This document shows positions 1 through 5,675 of a stretch of DNA of 5,843 bases, one piece after another. The notes beneath the pieces were generated by a model that was not told where the DNA came from, made no database searches, and saw only the letters and a list, made by a program, of their open reading frames with translations. This DNA comes from CAYSFW01 sp964620675 (GTDB lineage: Bacteria > Pseudomonadota > Gammaproteobacteria > UWMA-0217). Where the stretch lies: contig CAZUJU010000099.1 of NCBI GenBank assembly GCA_964620675.1, forward strand, positions 1 to 5,843. Direction: 5' to 3'. A program made the translations under genes and the position numbers. Every line of letters begins with the position of its first letter. Within the stretch, counting starts at the first letter, position 1.

Positions 1-2
1 AC

Positions 3-971
3 ACCCCCAACTTCCAATTCATCGAAGGCGACATCCGCAACCTCGATGACTGCCGCCGGGCGATGTATTTCACTCCGCTCCCCCAGGGAGACGACTGCAC
101 GGATGCAGGCGGTAGCGCGACGCAGGAAGCCAAAGCCGAGCGGCTGGGGGGGAGGGCGCCTAATCCCCACGCCCCAACCGCAGAACCAAAGGGCGCGAGC
201 ATCCCCGTCGACTACGTCCTCCACCAGGCCGCGCTTGGCTCCGTGCCCCGCAGCATCGAAGACCCCATCACCACCAACCAAAACAACATCGATGGCTTCC
301 TCAACATGCTCGTCGCCGCGCGCGATGCCAAAGTCCAGCGCTTCGTTTACGCCGCCAGCAGCTCCACCTACGGCGACCACCCCGACCTGCCCAAGGTCGA
401 AGACAAAATCGGCAAACCCCTCTCACCCTACGCCGTCACCAAACTGGTCAACGAGCTCTACGCCGACGTCTTCGCTAAAACCTACGGTTTCAAAACCATC
501 GGCCTGCGCTACTTCAACATCTTCGGCAAACGGCAAGACCCCAACGGCGCCTACGCCGCCGTCATCCCCAAATGGATCGCCGCGATGATTAAAAACGAAC
601 CCGTATTCATCAACGGCGACGGCCAAACCAGCCGCGATTTCTGCTACATCGACAATGCGGTGCAGGCGAATTTGCTGGCGGCAACGAGTGAACATCCTGA
701 AGCGGCTGCGCAGGCGTATAACGTCGCCGTGGGCGACCGCACCAGTTTGAACGAGCTTTATCAGCGAATAAAAACCCAATTGGCGGAATACCAACCACAG
801 GTTCGGGACGTGAACCCGACTTACCGGGATTTTCGGGCAGGGGATGTTCGGCATTCGCTGGCCGATATTGGGAAGGCACAGGAACGCCTGGGGTATTTAC
901 CACCGTATCGCATGGATGAAGGCCTACGTTTAGCCATGGCCTGGTATGTTCAAAACAGCATCGGAAACTGA
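3..971 (+). CDS. wbpP: UDP-N-acetylhexosamine C4-epimerase, WbpP type (5' partial, with in-frame insert)
   Basis: Extended short-chain dehydrogenase (NAD-dependent epimerase) that would interconvert UDP-GlcNAc/UDP-GalNAc or the matching uronic acids for surface polysaccharide synthesis in the cytoplasm. The reading frame is open from position 3; the first visible residues (TPNFQFIEGDIRNLDDCRRAM) match the middle of the Rossmann domain, so the start and the GxxGxxG nucleotide-binding loop lie upstream. ATG 63 is internal, not the start. Seen here: HQAALGSVPRS, the SSSTYG segment (357-374), the catalytic Tyr and Lys of SPYAVTK (codons 429-431 and 441-443), the RYFNIFGKRQDPNGAYAAV block and the GDVRHSLAD block, all characteristic of WbpP. 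Between residue M (63-65) and VDYVLHQ (from 207) about 47 residues replace the usual two. Codon use changes sharply near 655. Family certain; exact substrate (GlcNAc or GlcNAcA) not decidable. Confidence 0.93.
   Translation, partial: TPNFQFIEGDIRNLDDCRRAMYFTPLPQGDDCTDAGGSATQEAKAERLGGRAPNPHAPTAEPKGASIPVDYVLHQAALGSVPRSIEDPITTNQNNIDGFLNMLVAARDAKVQRFVYAASSSTYGDHPDLPKVEDKIGKPLSPYAVTKLVNELYADVFAKTYGFKTIGLRYFNIFGKRQDPNGAYAAVIPKWIAAMIKNEPVFINGDGQTSRDFCYIDNAVQANLLAATSEHPEAAAQAYNVAVGDRTSLNELYQRIKTQLAEYQPQVRDVNPTYRDFRAGDVRHSLADIGKAQERLGYLPPYRMDEGLRLAMAWYVQNSIGN
66..206. repeat. in-frame insertion element inside the epimerase gene
   Basis: WbpP-family proteins go directly from the helix ending ..CxxAM through about two residues to GVD-YVLHQ. 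Here 141 nt stand in that place, a net gain of about 135 nt (45 codons). The insert keeps the frame and has no stop codon. It has G/C runs and rare codons (GGG, AGG) unlike the flanking C-ending codons. Imperfect inverted arms are visible: CTCCCCCAG at 78-86 and CTGGGGGGGAG at 144-154. The encoded peptide is rich in G, A, P and charged residues and looks unstructured. This fits a small dispersed palindromic element of the kind known to insert into protein genes (for example Rickettsia palindromic elements), but membership in any named family is not shown here. Exact borders are uncertain by a few bases, and no convincing target duplication is seen. Confidence 0.7.
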
Positions 972-972
972 A

Positions 973-2025
973 ATGACCCAAATAATCACAGACCGCAAGA
1001 TCCGCATAGCCATTGTCGGTTGCGGGCGCATCGCCAAGAACCACTTCAGCACGATTGACATTCACCAGCAAGACCTTGAGTTAGTCGCAGTCTGCGACAC
1101 CGATCCAAGGCAATCCGCGCAATATACCGAGCGTTACAACGTCCCCGCGTATGTGCGTCTGGAGGACGTATTTCAGCGGCACCAGCCTGACCTCGTGGCA
1201 TTGTGCACCCCCAGCGGCTTACACCCCGACCAAGCCGTCCTGGCTGCTAAACACGGCGTCAACGTAATGACCGAAAAGCCGATGGCAACTCGCTGGGCGG
1301 ATGGCGTACGGATGGTAAAAGCCTGCGATGAAGCCGGCGTTCATCTGTTCGTAGTCAAACAAAACCGCCGCAATACCACGCTGCAATTGCTCAAACGCGC
1401 CGTTGAGGAAAAGCGCTTCGGCAAAATCCACATGGTCCACCTCAACGTCTTCTGGACCCGCCCACAAAGCTACTACGACCAGGGCAATGGCTGGCGCGGC
1501 ACATGGGAATTCGACGGCGGCGCTTTCATGAACCAGGCCAGCCACTACGTTGATTTGCTCGACTGGCTGATCGGTCCGGTGGACAAAGTCCAAGCCATGA
1601 CCAGCACCACCCGTGACATTGAGGTGGAGGATACCGGCGTGTTAAACGTCCGCTGGCGCAACGGTGCGCTTGGCTCAATGGCGGTCACCATGCTCACCTA
1701 CCCAAAAAACCTTGAAGGCTCAATCACCATTCTCGGCGAAAAAGGCACCGTGCGAGTCGGTGGTGTCGCCGTCAACGACATCCAGATCTGGCAGTTTGAT
1801 GAACCGAAGGATTACGACGCACAGATCCAGAACGCCAATTACGAAACCACCTCCGTCTACGGCTTCGGTCATCCGCTGTATTACAAGAACGTCATCGACG
1901 TAATGCGCGGTGAAGCCGAGCCCGAAACCGACGGCCGGGAAGGCCTCAAGTCGTTGGAACTGCTGATCGCGGCCTATCTATCCGCGCGGGACGGGAAAAC
2001 AGTGTCGCTCCCGCTGGAATATTAG
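973..2025 (+). CDS. wbpB: UDP-N-acetyl-glucuronic acid 3-dehydrogenase, WbpB/WlbA type (Gfo/Idh/MocA family)
   Basis: Predicted cytoplasmic NAD-dependent oxidoreductase that oxidises C3 of UDP-GlcNAcA to the 3-keto sugar, the substrate of the WbpE-type aminotransferase. The 350-residue product has a Rossmann loop GCGRIA (residues 16-21), the family EKP motif (101-103, with the catalytic-type Lys102), and the GGAFMNQASHYVDLLDWL segment with His191 and Asp194, as in WlbA. Length equals Bordetella WlbA. The start is taken as ATG 973, just after the epimerase stop (969-971), with GGAAA at 963-967 as a plausible ribosome site. An in-frame ATG at 946 would overlap the epimerase end and add nine residues not expected in the family. 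Characterised WbpB/WlbA enzymes keep NAD bound and re-oxidise it with 2-oxoglutarate, making 2-hydroxyglutarate. This matters for the FAD enzyme encoded next, 12 nt downstream. Confidence 0.92.
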   Translation: MTQIITDRKIRIAIVGCGRIAKNHFSTIDIHQQDLELVAVCDTDPRQSAQYTERYNVPAYVRLEDVFQRHQPDLVALCTPSGLHPDQAVLAAKHGVNVMTEKPMATRWADGVRMVKACDEAGVHLFVVKQNRRNTTLQLLKRAVEEKRFGKIHMVHLNVFWTRPQSYYDQGNGWRGTWEFDGGAFMNQASHYVDLLDWLIGPVDKVQAMTSTTRDIEVEDTGVLNVRWRNGALGSMAVTMLTYPKNLEGSITILGEKGTVRVGGVAVNDIQIWQFDEPKDYDAQIQNANYETTSVYGFGHPLYYKNVIDVMRGEAEPETDGREGLKSLELLIAAYLSARDGKTVSLPLEY

Positions 2026-2037
2026 AGTAAACCGACC

Positions 2038-3105
2038 GTGCGCATCGGCATCATCGGCGGCGGCATCAACGGGCTGTGTGTCGCCTGGACCTTGGCCGAG
2101 CGCGGATACCGCGTTGAGCTATTCGAGCGCGACCGCCTGATGCAGGCGACCAGTCGCGCATCGTCCAAGCTATTGCACGGCGGCTTGCGCTACCTGGAAC
2201 ACGCCGAGTTTCGGCTCGTGCGCGAGGCATTGCGGGAGCGCGACCATTGGATCGATCGCGTGCCTGCCATCGCCACGCCGCTCGCGCTGGTCGTGCCGGT
2301 GTATCGCGGCGGCAAGCGCAAGCGCTGGCAATACGGGGTCGGACTTTGGCTTTACCGGCAACTTGCCGGCCAAAGCCCCTACCGGGATTTCGAATGGATC
2401 CCAACCGCAAGGCTGGTGAACTCCGATACCGCGCTCAACCCAGTCGGCTTGAGCGGCGGATACCGCTTTCAGGACGGGCAAATGGACGACGAGCGCCTCG
2501 GCCTCTGGGTCGCCGAACAAGCGCGTTCGCTCGGCGCCGAGCTGCATGAGCATACCCCCGTCGCAAAGTTCGGGCTTGACGGAACAGTCGAGTTGGCGAG
2601 CGGCGAAATCAAGCAGTTCGACCGCGTCGTCAATGTTGCCGGCCCCTGGGCCGACCATCTCGCGCAACGTTCCGGCCAGGCATCGGGGATGCGGCTCGAT
2701 CTCGTCCGGGGCAGCCATCTCATCCTCGACCAACCCTGCCCGCAAGCCTACCTGCTGGAGCATCCGCGTGATCGCCGCATCTTCTTTGTGCTGCCCTATC
2801 AAGGGCAAACCCTAGTCGGCACCACCGAAGTGCGGCAGCGACTGGACGAAGTCGTCACCTGCTCAGACGAAGAGAAACGCTACCTGCGCGAAGGCTACGC
2901 CGCGTATTTCCCCGAGAAAATCGAGCAGGCGAGGGTAGTGCGGTCCTTCTCGGGGCTGCGGCCATTACTTCGCTCCACCCAAAACCCCAACGCCGCAACG
3001 CGCGAGTATTCGATTCATCGCCAGGAGCGCGCAATTACCGTCCTTGGCGGCAAATGGACCACCGCACGTGCCCTCGCCCAAAACGTCGCCAAAGCAGTCA
3101 AATAG
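2038..3105 (+). CDS. FAD-dependent oxidoreductase, GlpD-like (DAO fold), short form
   Basis: 355-residue flavoprotein of the DAO/glycerol-3-phosphate dehydrogenase superfamily. N-terminal FAD loop GGGING (residues 7-12) with Glu30 at the end of the second strand; then SSKLLHGGLRYLEHAEFRLV (43-62), which is nearly the GlpD signature; VNVAGPWAD in the middle; and GGKWTTARALAQN (337-349) near the C-terminus, the counterpart of the GlpD GGKLTTYRKLAE block. It stops there, lacking the C-terminal helical domain of about 130-150 residues found in true GlpD (about 500 residues). No signal peptide or membrane segment is seen. Start is GTG 2038, 12 nt after the wbpB stop; the only weak ribosome site is AGAGTAA (2024-2030). 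Substrate unknown: glycerol-3-phosphate is suggested by motif, but its place among sugar-nucleotide genes suggests a role in the polysaccharide pathway, possibly 2-hydroxyglutarate oxidation. That role is inference. Confidence 0.85.
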   Translation: MRIGIIGGGINGLCVAWTLAERGYRVELFERDRLMQATSRASSKLLHGGLRYLEHAEFRLVREALRERDHWIDRVPAIATPLALVVPVYRGGKRKRWQYGVGLWLYRQLAGQSPYRDFEWIPTARLVNSDTALNPVGLSGGYRFQDGQMDDERLGLWVAEQARSLGAELHEHTPVAKFGLDGTVELASGEIKQFDRVVNVAGPWADHLAQRSGQASGMRLDLVRGSHLILDQPCPQAYLLEHPRDRRIFFVLPYQGQTLVGTTEVRQRLDEVVTCSDEEKRYLREGYAAYFPEKIEQARVVRSFSGLRPLLRSTQNPNAATREYSIHRQERAITVLGGKWTTARALAQNVAKAVK

Positions 3106-3109
3106 AACC

Positions 3110-3691
3110 ATGACCAAGCTACAAATCCACCCTACCGCGATCGTCGACGCCGGCGCCGAGATCGGAGAAGGCAGCCGCGTCTGGCACTGGGCGCACGTCT
3201 GCGCGGGCGCCAAAATTGGAGCAGGCGTGTCGTTGGGCCAAAACGTCTTCGTCGGCAACAAGGTCGTCATCGGCGACCGCTGCAAAATCCAGAACAACGT
3301 CAGCGTTTATGACAATGTCACCCTCGAAGAGGGCGTGTTCTGTGGCCCGAGCATGGTGTTCACCAATGTGTATAACCCACGTGCCCTCATCGAACGCAAA
3401 GACCAATACCTCAATACCCTGGTACGGAAAGGCGCCACGCTCGGCGCCAACTGCACCATCGTCTGCGGCGTAACCATCGGCAAATACGCCTTCATCGGCG
3501 CCGGCAGCGTTATCAACCGCAGCGTGCCCGACTATGCGCTGATGGTGGGCGTACCGGCCAAGCAGATCGGCTGGATGAGCGAATATGGCGAGAAGCTGGA
3601 TTTGCCACTGACGGGCGAAGGGGTGGCGACTTGCTCGCGCACTGGCACAACCTATAAGCTGAAAGCCGGTCAGGTCACAACGGAAGGATGA
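3110..3691 (+). CDS. wbpD: UDP-2-acetamido-3-amino-glucuronate N-acetyltransferase, WbpD/WlbB type
   Basis: Left-handed beta-helix (hexapeptide repeat) acetyltransferase that transfers acetyl from acetyl-CoA to the 3-amino group of UDP-GlcNAc3NA, giving UDP-2,3-diacetamido-2,3-dideoxy-glucuronic acid; active as a trimer in known homologues. The 193-residue product is close to the family length of about 190. Isoleucine/valine hexapeptide turns run through residues 8-75 (IVDAGAEIGEGSRVW, VSLGQNVFVGNKVVIGD), followed by the diagnostic GVFCGPSMVFTNVYNPRA segment (residues 75-92, including Asn86) and a second coil series at 105-150. The end of the helix has GVPAKQIGWMSEYGEKL, typical of this subgroup. 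Start is ATG 3110, four bases after the preceding stop, because homologues begin (M)xxxxIHPTAIVD. The in-frame ATG at 3044 lies inside the FAD enzyme gene and would add 22 unrelated residues. No clear Shine-Dalgarno site; translational coupling is likely. Confidence 0.93.
   Translation: MTKLQIHPTAIVDAGAEIGEGSRVWHWAHVCAGAKIGAGVSLGQNVFVGNKVVIGDRCKIQNNVSVYDNVTLEEGVFCGPSMVFTNVYNPRALIERKDQYLNTLVRKGATLGANCTIVCGVTIGKYAFIGAGSVINRSVPDYALMVGVPAKQIGWMSEYGEKLDLPLTGEGVATCSRTGTTYKLKAGQVTTEG
3631..3658 (+). promoter_or_regulatory. possible internal promoter for the toxin-antitoxin pair
   Basis: TTGCTC (3631-3636) and TATAAG (3653-3658) are spaced by 16 nt and lie 37 nt before the antitoxin ATG, inside the end of wbpD. 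The -10 box matches the sigma-70 consensus at five of six positions; the -35 matches at only three. Such cassettes usually bring their own promoter, which makes the site reasonable, but it may be chance. Confidence 0.22.
3682..3688 (+). promoter_or_regulatory. ribosome binding site of the antitoxin gene
   Basis: GGAAGGA lies seven bases before ATG 3696 and overlaps the last codons of wbpD (stop TGA 3689-3691). It is a near-consensus site, stronger than those of the upstream genes, and it fixes the antitoxin start at 3696. Confidence 0.75.
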
Positions 3692-3695
3692 TGTT

Positions 3696-4004
3696 ATGCA
3701 AGCAGAAATCATTATTCAAAACGGGCAGGTAAAATTTGCCCGTCCGATTTATTTAAAGCCTGATGCACCCATGCGTTATCGGGTTGAAATACCGGATGAG
3801 GCACTTATTGAAGTGCGCGATTGGTTTGTAGATGCGCCAGACTCCGAGACATTGCGGCGAGTGCCCCCTGCTAAACCTGGTAGCCTTCAGGAGCAGCTTA
3901 ATCAATTGTTGGGGCGGTTAGCCTTGACACGCCCTAGTGCCAGTATTGGTGATGACGAGCAAATGTTACAAGATGCCCTAGAGGATCGTTATTTTGGCCG
4001 TTAA
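3696..4004 (+). CDS. antitoxin-like small protein, partner of the PIN toxin
   Basis: 102-residue acidic-tailed protein directly before a PIN-domain gene, overlapping it by 11 nt, which is the usual layout of a type II toxin-antitoxin pair. Residues 1-40 (MQAEIIIQNGQVKF.. ..RYRVEIPDEAL) alternate hydrophobic and polar residues and carry the xxNGQVxxxxPxxL pattern seen in small AbrB-like or AF2212/DUF2281-like antitoxins. Residues 64-102 form a probable amphipathic tail (LQEQLNQLLGRLAL, then DDEQMLQDALEDRYFGR) of the kind that wraps around and blocks a PIN toxin. By family precedent it would neutralise the toxin and might repress its own promoter. The DNA is visibly more AT-rich, with more T- and A-ending codons, than wbpD just before it, which suggests separate acquisition. 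Family assignment rests on short patterns and position, so the function is probable, not proven. Confidence 0.72.
   Translation: MQAEIIIQNGQVKFARPIYLKPDAPMRYRVEIPDEALIEVRDWFVDAPDSETLRRVPPAKPGSLQEQLNQLLGRLALTRPSASIGDDEQMLQDALEDRYFGR
3981..3985 (+). promoter_or_regulatory. ribosome binding site that decides the TTG start of the PIN frame
   Basis: GAGGA lies eight bases before TTG 3994. In this frame there is a stop (TAG 3979-3981) just upstream, and no ATG, GTG or other TTG codon between 3997 and the PIN motif FDTN. TTG 3994 is therefore the only sensible start. Confidence 0.65.
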
Positions 4005-5574
4005 TGCATACAAGAACAATAGTGTTCAGCTTGTTTTTGACACCAATGTACTGGTTGATGCCTTAGCAGCACGCGGTGCTTACTATGCTGATGCCGTCGG
4101 TGTGCTGGAATGGGTACGCGATGGTGAAGTTGAGGGTTGGTATGCACCCCATACCTTAAGTACCGTTTATTATTTACTTGAGCGTACTCTGGTTAAGGAT
4201 GCACAAAATCGGCGGGAGTCCTCACAAGCAGCGCAGGCTCTATTGAAGCAATTAACTGACCTGCTGAAACCACTGCCTCAAGTAGGGGATGAGCTGGCTA
4301 ATCTGGATGCAGAAATCGATGATGACTTGGAAGATCGGTTAATTCATTCCCTAGCCGTTGAGTATTTGCCTAATCCTATCATTGTCACCCGCGATAAGTG
4401 GTTTTTACGGTCTGCGCTTGATGTGCCGGCAATTCACCCGAAAGAGTTGTTGGAACAAGGTTTGTCAGCATGGGCAGGCAAGCAGAAAAAAATGCAATTT
4501 ATTGATTTGGCTGTCCAGCAACGCGCTATTCGCCCGCAATTACAACGCAATATCCATACTGTTTTGCGGCATGGGCAATACATCCTAGGCCCGGAAGTGC
4601 GCGAACTGGAGGAGAAGCTCTCCGCCTATACCGGCGCTAAACACTGCATCACGGTCGCCAGTGGTACCGAAGCCCTGCTGATCAGTCTGATGGCGTTAGG
4701 TGTTGGTGCGGGGGATGAGGTGATCACCACACCGTTTACCTTCGTCGCGACGGCGGAAGTGATCGTAATGCTGGGCGCTAAACCCGTGTTTGTGGATATC
4801 GAGCCGGATACCTGCAACATCAATGCCAGCCTGATCGAAGCCGCGATAACGGAAAAAACCAAGGCGATTATGCCGGTGAGTTTGTATGGGCAACCGGCGG
4901 ACATGGATGAGATCAATGCGGTTGCGGCGAAATATCACCTGCCCGTGATTGAGGATGCGGCACAGAGTTTTGGCGCGACCTATCAGGGTAAGAGGAGCTG
5001 TAATCTTTCCACGATTGGCTGCACCAGCTTTTTCCCGAGTAAGCCCTTAGGGTGTTATGGGGATGGCGGGGCGATTTTTACCAGTGACGATGCCATTGCT
5101 CAAGCCTGTAAAGAGATCAGGGTGCACGGACAGAGCAAGCGCTATTATCACACCCGTATCGGCGTGGGTGGGCGCATGGACACGCTGCAATGTGCGGTGG
5201 TGTTGGCGAAATTGGAACGGTTCGATTGGGAAGTGGAACAGCGCATCGCGATTGGGCAACGCTATAACCAGTTGATGGATGAGGCAGGTGTTCAGCGCGT
5301 GCACCAACGCGATGACCGAACGAGTGTGTTCGCGCAGTATACGGTGTTGGTGGAGAACCGCGGTGAGGTGGAAGCGCGGTTCAAGGAAGCTCGAATCCCG
5401 ACCGCGGTACACTACCCAGTCCCGTTGAATGAACAGCCTGCTTATCAGCATTTGTGTTGCGCGGATTGTACGCCAGTGGCGCAGGAAACAGCGAAACGGG
5501 TGATGAGTTTGCCGATGGGGGCGGATTTAAAGCAAGCAGAACAACTGCTTGCCGGTCGAACACTGCATTTGTAA
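3994..5574 (+). CDS. PIN-domain toxin fused in frame to a WbpE-type aminotransferase
   Basis: One uninterrupted 526-codon frame with two complete, unrelated domains. Residues 12-157 are a PIN ribonuclease domain: FDTNVLVDAL with Asp16, YYLLE with Glu63, DLEDRLIHSLA with Asp114, and VTRDKWF with Asp134. This is the full set of metal-binding acidic residues, so the nuclease is not obviously dead. Residues 158-166 (SAWAGKQKK) form a short link. Residues 167-526 are a full-length PLP aminotransferase of the DegT/DnrJ/EryC1 family, which transfers an amino group from glutamate to the 3-keto UDP-sugar. Start is TTG 3994, overlapping the antitoxin gene by 11 nt. PIN toxins are normally independent proteins of about 130-160 residues, and no fusion to a sugar aminotransferase is known to me. 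Either a true fusion is made, or wbpE is translated separately from ATG 4492, or the A7 run at the junction hides a frameshift. Confidence 0.75.
   Translation: MAVNAYKNNSVQLVFDTNVLVDALAARGAYYADAVGVLEWVRDGEVEGWYAPHTLSTVYYLLERTLVKDAQNRRESSQAAQALLKQLTDLLKPLPQVGDELANLDAEIDDDLEDRLIHSLAVEYLPNPIIVTRDKWFLRSALDVPAIHPKELLEQGLSAWAGKQKKMQFIDLAVQQRAIRPQLQRNIHTVLRHGQYILGPEVRELEEKLSAYTGAKHCITVASGTEALLISLMALGVGAGDEVITTPFTFVATAEVIVMLGAKPVFVDIEPDTCNINASLIEAAITEKTKAIMPVSLYGQPADMDEINAVAAKYHLPVIEDAAQSFGATYQGKRSCNLSTIGCTSFFPSKPLGCYGDGGAIFTSDDAIAQACKEIRVHGQSKRYYHTRIGVGGRMDTLQCAVVLAKLERFDWEVEQRIAIGQRYNQLMDEAGVQRVHQRDDRTSVFAQYTVLVENRGEVEARFKEARIPTAVHYPVPLNEQPAYQHLCCADCTPVAQETAKRVMSLPMGADLKQAEQLLAGRTLHL
4486..4492 (+). 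other. A7 tract at the toxin-aminotransferase junction
   Basis: Seven A residues end in the first base of the conventional wbpE ATG (4492-4494). With seven A the PIN frame continues into wbpE. With eight A it would read into TGA at 4503-4505 and end the toxin a few codons past the wbpE start, leaving two overlapping genes. With six A it would run in another frame to TAG at 4586-4588. A runs of this length are known sites of polymerase slippage and of sequencing error. Confidence 0.8.
4492..5574 (+). CDS. wbpE: UDP-2-acetamido-3-keto-glucuronate aminotransferase, WbpE/WlbC type (conventional start)
   Basis: Read from ATG 4492 the protein is 360 residues, the normal WbpE length (about 359), and begins MQFIDLAVQQ, like family members, which open with xxFIDLxxQQ. 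It catalyses PLP- and glutamate-dependent amination of the WbpB product, before acetylation by WbpD. Motifs: VLRHGQYILGPEVRELE (24-40), ASGTEAL (56-62), Asp155 in VIEDAAQSFGA, the Schiff-base Lys184 in TSFFPSKPLGCYGDGGAI, VHGQSKRYYHTRIGVGGRMDTLQ (211-233) and PTAVHYPVPLNEQP (303-316). All key residues are present. The ribosome site before this ATG is weak (only the purine-rich GCAGAAAAAA), so independent initiation is uncertain. Codons favour G and T endings (GCG, GTG, TTG) more than wbpB or wbpD, suggesting a different origin or exchange. This entry is the C-terminal part of the fused frame beginning at 3994. Confidence 0.85.
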   Translation: MQFIDLAVQQRAIRPQLQRNIHTVLRHGQYILGPEVRELEEKLSAYTGAKHCITVASGTEALLISLMALGVGAGDEVITTPFTFVATAEVIVMLGAKPVFVDIEPDTCNINASLIEAAITEKTKAIMPVSLYGQPADMDEINAVAAKYHLPVIEDAAQSFGATYQGKRSCNLSTIGCTSFFPSKPLGCYGDGGAIFTSDDAIAQACKEIRVHGQSKRYYHTRIGVGGRMDTLQCAVVLAKLERFDWEVEQRIAIGQRYNQLMDEAGVQRVHQRDDRTSVFAQYTVLVENRGEVEARFKEARIPTAVHYPVPLNEQPAYQHLCCADCTPVAQETAKRVMSLPMGADLKQAEQLLAGRTLHL

Positions 5575-5608
5575 ACGAAGTTTCCCGATTGTTCATGCGA
5601 GCGTGATT

Positions 5609-5620
5609 GGGGTCAGGTCC
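5609..5620 (+). repeat. possible edge of a dispersed intergenic repeat (GGGGTCAGGTCC)
   Basis: GGGGTCAGGTCC followed by AACATT resembles, from memory, sequence often seen next to REP-associated or IS200-like transposase remnants in gammaproteobacteria. No transposase is present in the window. Recognition is by short similarity only. Confidence 0.25.
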
Positions 5621-5636
5621 AACATTCAAACAAAAA

Positions 5637-5675
5637 GACAGCGAAAGCGACGCCTATACGCCCCCCGTAGCTGTC
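5637..5675. repeat. short inverted repeat pair
   Basis: GACAGC (5637-5642) and GCTGTC (5670-5675) are exact reverse complements separated by 27 nt. The stem is six base pairs with a long loop and no T run after it, so it is a poor terminator. It may be part of a degraded repeat. Confidence 0.35.

Noticed and set aside
58..195. GGGCG at 58-62 and 191-195 as a target-site duplication of the insert
   Set aside because: The spacing of 133 nt does not fit the in-frame net gain of about 135 nt, and five G/C bases recur easily by chance in this GC-rich DNA.
46..588. 180-residue open frame starting at 46
   Set aside because: It is an overlapping frame of the epimerase gene, rich in P, S and T as expected from shifted GC-rich DNA, with no domain pattern.
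2170..2808. 212-residue frame on the minus strand
   Set aside because: Antisense shadow of the FAD oxidoreductase, whose motifs on the + strand are unmistakable; no recognisable protein features of its own.
3119..3712. 197-residue frame on the minus strand
   Set aside because: Antisense to the WbpD hexapeptide-repeat gene; its A/V/D-rich repeats mirror the codons of the + strand.
4358..4588. 76-residue + frame across the PIN-wbpE junction
   Set aside because: It matches no known family and is the alternate frame reached only if one A were lost from the A7 run; kept only as part of that argument.
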